From Papiliotrema nemorosa (Eukaryota > Basidiomycota > Tremellomycetes > Tremellales > Rhynchogastremaceae), in NCBI GenBank assembly GCA_032158125.1, contig JASKOT010000026.1, positions 186,001 to 250,000 on the forward strand: 64,000 nucleotides of DNA. The letters run 5' to 3'. Positions 58,351-64,000 of the stretch are shown piece after piece. Numbering within the stretch: position 1 is the first letter of the stretch; every line of letters starts with the position of its first letter. The translations under genes were made by a program, and so were the position numbers. The notes under the pieces were generated by a model. That model saw only the letters and a program-made list of their open reading frames with translations. It was not told the DNA's origin and did not search any database.

Positions 58351-58860
58351 ATGTCGACAGGTGCCATGTCCTCAACGACAGACTATGCAGAGTGGACATC
58401 GACCCACAGCATTCGGTCCATACAGCCTTTGCTGAATGATATTTTAGAGGTCATTCTCCGCCAAACACGATCGCAAGACCCTCCTGTAGGCGTTGCCGCG
58501 TCCGAACAAGTCACCGACCAGGTGAGGAATGATCTCCTCCTAGAAAAAATGGTTGTACCTGACAGCATCACAGGCGAGGAGACTGGCAGCAGCGCTTGAT
58601 GAAATGCGAAGCGCCGCGCTCAACCTTCCCGGTGGTCACCTATCAGCAGAAGTCATTTCGCAGGCTACTCTCCTCCTTGCGCAGGAAGCGGAGCAAAGAA
58701 AGTGAGTCATGACTGGGTCTGAAGACCGCCCAAAGTGTCGAATAACCGCAGAACATTGCTGAGGATCTTTGGCGAGACGCCGCTGCCTATACTGGATGAC
58801 ACATCGATGAAGGGTCTCGGAGCCATTGAAGAAGACAGCGTTGCCCCTTCTCCGACTTGA
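58351..58860 (+). CDS. Small helical protein, possibly Mediator subunit 9-like
   Basis: Three exons give a protein of about 130 residues. Exon 1 (ATG at 58351 or 58366) encodes IRSIQPLLNDILEVILRQTR, ending VTDQ. Intron 1 runs from 58531 (GTGAGG) to an acceptor near 58573. Exon 2 encodes ARRLAAALDEMRSAALNLPG and GHLSAEVISQATLLLAQEAE. Intron 2 is about 58700-58752, and exon 3 gives TLLRIFGETPLPILDD up to the stop at 58858. Two amphipathic helices with a LPG turn resemble what I recall of Mediator subunit Med9, but the match is weak. It could be another small helical complex subunit. The 3' end may also be spliced differently into the next 150 bp (see findings). Confidence 0.4.
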
Positions 58861-59341
58861 CACCGATGCTTGACCCATATTTCCAGAGGGTGTTGGTGCG
58901 TCTCACGCATCTAGCTATGTTCCTTATGGTCTCGAGCTTACAGCTGCTTGTCTTTCCAGACAGACAACGTGCCCGCAGAAATCGCCGACGACGCCGTAGG
59001 CGAGCTTGTACAGGTCCTTTTTCATGGGTTTTATGCTGCCTGTACCGGGACGTGCATGTTGAATACAAGAGGCTGTAGTCACGGAGCCACTTGCTACGGT
59101 ACTCGTCGAGAAAATCAGGCAACGCGATCGTGACTGTCCCTTCCTACTATGCCTACTATGCAATTCGTGACTGGGCTTAACGAGAAGCGAATAGACTAGT
59201 GGTGACTTCCTCGTACACCATGCACGCTTTCTCCTTCTGCTCATACGCGCTTTCTTTTGCGTCGTCCGACCATCTCTGTGTGGAGGGAGTGATCGCGTAA
59301 CCGAATTTCCCATCCTGCAATTTCATGCGTCCTTCTTACTC
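58861..59341. other. Upstream region of MTQ2
   Basis: 481 bp. Open frames run on both strands (58924-59313 minus, 130 codons; 58948-59133 plus), but I recognise neither. A minus-strand ATG at about 59326 would lie only some 15 bp from the MTQ2 start. Confidence 0.35.
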
Positions 59342-60313
59342 ATGTCCGCGGTGTCCATCCCCACTCCTCAGATCGGACACCTCACCTCGGATGACTATGT
59401 TGACGTTTACGAACCGGCAGGTGACTATCGCTCTGTTCGGGCGTCGTGAAAAGCTGATCCCGTATTCCAGAAGATACTTTCATTCTACTTGACGCGCTGG
59501 AGCGGGATGCCCAAGGAATTCGGGACCTGAACCCGGCACTCTGTGTGGAGATAGGGTCTGCATCCCTTCTGTTTATACCCGCTGATCCGGGCTGACATAC
59601 TCATAGTAGTGGAAGTGGAATTGTGGGTGCTTTCATAGGCGCTCTGCTACAGCCCTCTCAGACCGGTGAGCGCACTGGAATGGAATGGTGGTCCAATCAT
59701 GTTGACCCTCGAGCGTTGCTGTGCACAGATCTAAACGATCTGGCATGCAGAGCTACACTACGCACAGCGACTGCCAATCACGTACGTAGCGAGATTCTCA
59801 AGTCGTTCTCGCCTGGAGCTACAAGAGATGAGGTGGCACTGAGCGTCAGGTCGAGATCAATCCAGTTCGGGGCAATCTGCTACAGCCTTTGTCAACGAGA
59901 TTCGCCGAATGCAAGGTGGATTTACTGGTCTTCAATCCTCCATATGTACCCACCGATGATCAAGAGTGAGCTTTGCAACGATAAAACAAGCTGATTGCAT
60001 CAGATTGGCTACAACACAAGGCGACAAAGGGATCGGAGGGGCATGGGCAGGTGGCCGCTTTGGCATGGCGATCACTAATCAGGTTCTCGACATCATTCCC
60101 GTACGTCGCGTATTGTCATTGATGTTGAGTGCTGAGCTCACTTCAACTCAGTCAATTCTCTCAGCTCGTGGTCGATTCTACCTCGTCGCCATCGAGCAGA
60201 ATAACCCACGGCAGATCATGTTGTCCATGCGAGATCTAGAAGGACGTTGCATTCTCCAGCGCAAAGCGGGTCGTGAACTGCTATCCGTGTTATGTTTCAC
60301 TCGCCGCACATAA
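59342..60313 (+). CDS. MTQ2: eRF1 glutamine methyltransferase catalytic subunit Mtq2
   Basis: N5-glutamine methyltransferase (HemK2/N6AMT1 family) that, with Trm112, methylates the GGQ glutamine of release factor eRF1. The start is MSAVSIPTPQIGHLTSDDYV. Splicing gives DVYEPAEDTFILLDALERD, the family N-terminal block, then LCVEIGSGSGIVGAFIGALL, the SAM-binding motif built across the second intron (GSGSG). LCTDLNDLACRATLRTATAN follows and is joined to HVEINPVRGNLL. The catalytic NPPY lies in VDLLVFNPPYVPTDDQE. After another intron come GAWAGGRFGMAITNQVLDII and, after a further intron, SILSARGRFYLVAIEQNNP, and the end QRKAGRELLSVLCFTRRT. Five introns, all phase-consistent. Length about 235 residues is typical. 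It converges on CDS1 with only 36 bp between stop codons. Confidence 0.92.
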
Positions 60314-60349
60314 GACGGATATAGTCCAAAATATGCATACCATTCTGTA

Positions 60350-62846
60350 TCAGAACAATCTGAGAGACTTTCGGGGTCTGCTCGAACGGCGCGGGGAAGC
60401 GCTGGTTTTGTTCGCCAGTCTTATCGGAGCTGTAGGTGTTATATCCACTCCTTCAGGCGGAGGCGGCGAAAGACTGCCTGAGCTGAAGGGATCCAAATCG
60501 CCCCCATCATCCGGTTTGCGTTTGCGTTGAACCGCTGGCTCAAGAGGCGGCATCCGCTCTGATCTTGGGGTCTGCAGAGGAGGATCCACCGTCATTCCGA
60601 AGCTGGACGAAGTTGCGTCCAGAGCTTCATGACGCGCCACGCTCAGTACCTCGTCGTGTCGCGATGACGATGGAGTACCGAGATTCAGGTTGCCCATCGG
60701 TTGGGAGAAGCTTGCATCGGATCCACGCCATCCACTCTCCATATTTGTGCCAGAGTCAGTGGCCGGTCTTGACCATGATCTGACCATGTCCTCTCCGGCT
60801 GGTCCGTCGTCCTCGATGAAATCTTGTATAGGAAACTTTGGACCCTCTTCTTGTTGTAGGTCCTGAGGCTGAGAAGATGGTCCCGCAAGCCACTCGTGTT
60901 CGAGAGCCTCTGCCATCGTCATTCGTTCGGCGGGATTCTTCTCTAACAGACGAGAGATGAACGATACGGCTTTTCTCAGTTCTGACTATGGTGACAACGC
61001 ACCTTTGGCACTGATGCGAAGCTCTTCGAGCAGCACTTCGTCAAAAGGCTGCGTGAAACGGGCCTTGATGCGCTTCTGTCAACAATCAGCAGAGACCTTG
61101 CACATGTTGGGGATAACTCGGTCGCACATCTACGGGCAGGTCCGCGTCCTCGTCGAAGGGCAAGGCCTTAGTCAACATGCTCCCTGATCAGCCATATGCA
61201 CGAATCAAGGCCAGATCTAGCTCACCTGTACACGATGATGCCAACCGACCACGAATCCACCACATTTTCGTAACCTGGCCGCTGGCTGGTCTGCATTACG
61301 ACCTCGGGAGCCAGGTATTGGGGCGTGCCGACCATAGAAGTAAGCATTGTTTGAGCATCAACTGTGATTTCAGCACTAGACGATCGATCGGATGCAACTC
61401 ACCCATTTTCGCCAGTCCAAAATCCGCGATTTTCACCATTGGTGTATTTTCGGGACCACCTTTCGTAATCAAGATATTCTACTATCAGTCGTTAATCACG
61501 GATTCACACCTACTTCGGGTTTGAGATCTCGATGTGCAACGTTCTTCGAATGCTATTGTAAGAGGACCGTCAATCATAATGCACCTACGGTATAAGCCAT
61601 CGCGCGGCAAATCTGGTAAGTGAAATTGGCAGCCTCGTTTTCCGCTGCCATGAGTTGCGAGCTCGTCGGCCACCACTACTCACAAAGACCTCCACCAGCA
61701 GGGTTGTTGCTGTTCATGATGTAGTCTAGCAGGTCTCCCCCGTCCACATACTCTAACACTAGGCAGATGTGTTGAGGATCCTCGAATGCGTCCACTAATT
61801 GGCATATGTTTTCCTGATTCTCAATCTCCGTAGCGGTGATCAGCTCTTTGGACTGACATGATGCAAGTCTCGGCATATTGTGATTTCCCTTTGAAAGAGC
61901 ATCAGCGTTTTGGCATTGTTCGCGAACCGGTGCTTGATTATTTGCTGAGTCGTTAGCAGTGATATGTATTGCCTACATCGCATAAGTTTTACCTTCACCG
62001 CACGCTGGATACCACTAGCAACTTCGACCGCACGGTAGACCTCGGCGAATGTACCCTTTCCTAGACTACGAGCGTCAGCCAGACCCTCTGTCGAGCCTAC
62101 CGATTCAGCAATTGGTAATGCTCGTAGATCTCTCCGGCTCTATTCAAGTGACTGGAGCTATTTCCAAGCTTGGTGCCCTTTCCTCCAACGGATCGGAAGA
62201 TGTAACGGACGTCATGCGTTTCCAATGTAGCCGGATGACCCAAAGAAAGCTCGTCACCGTGTTGTAGCAGCACTCGGGTCCTCACCCTCTCGCCATTCAC
62301 CTAAAATGTCAGCTTTGTGAGATCATATTGAGCGTGAGGTGTTGTTCACAAAAGTGCCGTTACTACTGTTGAGATCTTCGACCCAGACTTCGGGCTCACC
62401 CTCACCGTCTTTCCATAATTGTAAGAGATTGCTGGTACTATTGCCGTTGGGTATACCCAGAGTGATGCGACAGTGCCGATTGGATATACGTTTCTCTTGC
62501 AGCACAACATCATTGCCGGCTACCACATAGGGTCCACGACCGATCTGCAAGCAGGATTTCGTCCAAGGCAATTTCAGAATCGGGTGATCCTGCGAGGTAG
62601 GGATAAAGACAGCCCCTAGAACAGGATCAGCCTAGCCCTGCTCAATGGGCGATCATTTTACGTACAATACTTGCGTCTGGGCTCTACTTGGCTACTGATC
62701 AGAGCCGTCCCTTGCGTATTTTGCGTCTGGCTGTATTGGGGTTGAGACAGCTGGGTGGCCTCGTAAACGTATTCCAAATGACGCTGGGATGTTGCGTTAT
62801 CTGCGGTATCGAGCGGAATTGACTCTGGAATGTAAATTCGAGCCAT
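60350..62846 (-). CDS. CDS1: Checkpoint kinase Cds1/Rad53 (Chk2 family)
   Basis: Effector kinase of the DNA-damage and replication checkpoint, activated through Mrc1 or Rad9. The N-terminus MARIYIPESIPLDT is followed by an SQ/TQ cluster (EATQLSQPQYSQTQNTQG). The FHA domain reads LQIGRGPYVVAGNDVVLQEK, RISNRHCRITLG, WVEDLNSSNGTFVN and VNGERV-like NGERVRTRVLLQHGDELSL. The kinase has YEHYQLLNRLGKGTFAEVYR, AVKIIKH, EIENQENICQLVDAFEDPQH, LVLEYVDGGDLLDYI, then AHRDLKPE joined by splicing to NILITKGG, KIADFGLAK, GTPQYLAPEV and DSWSVGIIVY. It ends NPAERMTMAEALEHEW and a C-terminal tail with basic NLS-like motifs (VQRKRKPDD; RRSSRPRKSLRLF). One FHA domain fits the Cds1 architecture. The frame is open upstream to an ATG at 63167, which I think is leader. 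Confidence 0.9.
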
Positions 62847-63205
62847 AATCGTCAGAGCAAGAGGCTCTCTATGTGGATAACGGCGATTTGAATGGTACAC
62901 TATTGAAAAGTCAAAGTGTGAACTTCCGGTCTGTATGGCAAGTCGGCCGGTGCCAGGCCTCCCTTCTACGTAGTCGACGCACCTGGCGGACCGTAGGCTG
63001 ATGTCGGTGACTTTTGGGTTCCAAACCGGTGATAGCAAGACAGCTGGTGAGCGAAGGCACAATTGACGTCTGAGATGCACGAGCTGGTCTGAAAGTATCA
63101 GAGGATAAACCTCGTCGACGCGTTGACCGTCCCCCGCATCATCCACATTCATTTCACTCTTTCCCACATCTTCCGTTGACCGATTACTCTTGTCATCATC
63201 CCGTC
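62847..63205. other. Divergent promoter CDS1 / BSD-domain gene
   Basis: 359 bp between the chosen start codons. The minus-strand frame stays open through it. It contains one ACGCGT box, annotated separately. Confidence 0.5.
63118..63123. promoter_or_regulatory. MCB-type ACGCGT box upstream of CDS1
   Basis: A perfect ACGCGT palindrome about 275 bp before the chosen CDS1 start and 85 bp before the BSD-domain gene. MBF-type G1/S control is inferred by analogy with yeasts. Confidence 0.4.
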
Positions 63206-64000
63206 ATGTCGCAGTTCCTGGAGCAAGACAACGGGAAGGCGCCGTCTGGGATGGTAGAGTCGATTCATGTACCCAACGACTCAGCCGTTGCCATCGCCTC
63301 CGCGGAGCAACGCCCCCCGCCTCCCAACGATCCCACCAAAGTCGTTACGAGTAGCGTGGATTCGGCATCTGATAGAACTGTGTGTCACGACGACGAGAAA
63401 GCAGCACCCGTATCTCCCGCAGAGACTCTGAAGGAAGAAACGGCGACTCCGGCAACTAGCCAAATGGCCTTGCCATCAGTTGCGTTGGCTTCTCAGAGTT
63501 TGCAGCAGACTTTATCAATCAACAATCTTGAGCAGGAGGTGGGACAAGTCATAGGCACATTCAACAGCTGGTGGGGAGGTGTGAAGAAACAAGTGAGCCC
63601 CTCAAGAGCCTAGTATACTAACATGCGTAGTCTGCATCCGCTTTGTCGAGTATCAAAGCCGATATCGACAAGACTGTCAGTCAAGCGCAAGCGGATCTGG
63701 AATACCTCAAGACCGCGAAGGTGGAGATCGTCAGGAAATCTGCAGAGGAAGGTCAGCAGTCCGGTCCATCGAGGGCAGAGTCATCAACCGACTTGGCACC
63801 CACAGAGAGCGATGTTGTGAGCGATAACGCTTCAACGCATTCCCTTCTCGATAGGCTCAGCTCGTCCACGACACAGCTGCAACATACACTACAAAGCACG
63901 TTTCAATCTACTGTTGCATCAGCCGCATCTAATCCTGCGCTATCAGACCCATCTCAACTTCGAGCTCAGCTTGCGAAAAATCTGAGATTGTCTTCCGCCA
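63206..64000 (+). CDS. BSD-domain-type protein, N-terminal part (3' partial)
   Basis: N-terminal part of a protein resembling the fungal Dos2/BSDC1 group, which carry a BSD domain further downstream. The start MSQFLEQDNGKAPSGMVESI is followed by a Pro/Ser/Thr-rich acidic region. The recognisable segment is NNLEQEVGQVIGTFNSWWGG and VKKQ, joined over an intron (about 63592-63632) to SASALSSIKADIDKTVSQAQ and ADLEYLKTA. This WWGGVKKQS-type helical stretch precedes the BSD domain in such proteins. A Ser-rich linker follows (THSLLDRLSSSTTQLQHTLQ). The window ends before any BSD motif could be seen, so the family call depends on the N-terminal block only. Function is poorly known. Confidence 0.6.

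Noticed and set aside
58924..59313. 130-codon minus-strand frame between the small gene and MTQ2
   Set aside because: Very Arg/Ser-rich, no recognised motif, no support for introns, and it lies in the probable MTQ2 promoter.
1..64000. A clustered or mobile system (biosynthetic cluster, transposon, CRISPR, integrated virus)
   Set aside because: All clear genes are conserved housekeeping or signalling genes on alternating strands. I saw no transposase, integrase, reverse transcriptase, capsid, polyketide or peptide synthase motif and no direct-repeat array.

Overview
The window is nuclear DNA of a fungus, most likely a basidiomycetous yeast of the Tremellomycetes (Cryptococcus/Kwoniella/Tremella relatives). 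I infer this from gene density, several short GT-AG introns (mostly 35-60 nt) in nearly every gene, CT- and poly-C-rich promoters, a secreted cysteine-rich protein resembling the Cryptococcus Cpl1 family, and protein architectures typical of that group (Rim15 with a receiver domain, Rex3, Stu1). I see no prokaryotic feature, CRISPR array, rRNA, tRNA or recognisable transposon.

Layout, left to right: 3' part of an MFS sugar transporter (+, 1-894); Sld7-like replication-initiation protein (+); TFC3, the largest TFIIIC subunit (-, 3.8-11.6 kb); TRM10 tRNA m1G9 methyltransferase (+); a 3.5-kb gene-poor stretch (13.4-16.9 kb); the Cpl1-domain secreted protein (+); a FRA10AC1-type splicing protein (-); RIM15 (+, 20.3-29.4 kb, about 2,920 residues); MRC1/claspin (-); GTR2/RagC GTPase (+); an unrecognised protein (-); dynamitin (+); NDUFAF7 (-); REX3 exonuclease (+); a short-chain dehydrogenase (+); STU1/CLASP (+); a PDK1/Pkh kinase (+); the mitochondrial porin POR1 (-); a DXD-type glycosyltransferase (+); a small protein possibly related to Mediator subunit 9 (+); MTQ2, the eRF1 methyltransferase (+); CDS1/RAD53 checkpoint kinase (-); and the start of a BSD-domain protein (+, running off the right end).

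There is no operon-like or biosynthetic cluster. Some themes recur: DNA replication and the S-phase checkpoint (Sld7-like, Mrc1, Cds1), nutrient signalling (Gtr2, Rim15, Pdk1) and mitochondria (NDUFAF7, porin, and possible mitochondrial forms of Trm10 and the dehydrogenase). ACGCG/ACGCGT motifs, the binding core of the G1/S factor MBF, occur upstream of all three replication/checkpoint genes.

The most checkable unusual observations concern gene structure: three introns that only fit with a GC donor (GTR2, NDUFAF7, PDK1), an apparent 28-nt intron in GTR2, 36-nt in-frame introns that hide inside longer open frames, and in-frame upstream start codons that would add mitochondrial presequences to TRM10 and the dehydrogenase. 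I found no convincing new biological system. All coordinates and splice sites are read by eye from the sequence and from protein-family conservation recalled from knowledge, with no database search.
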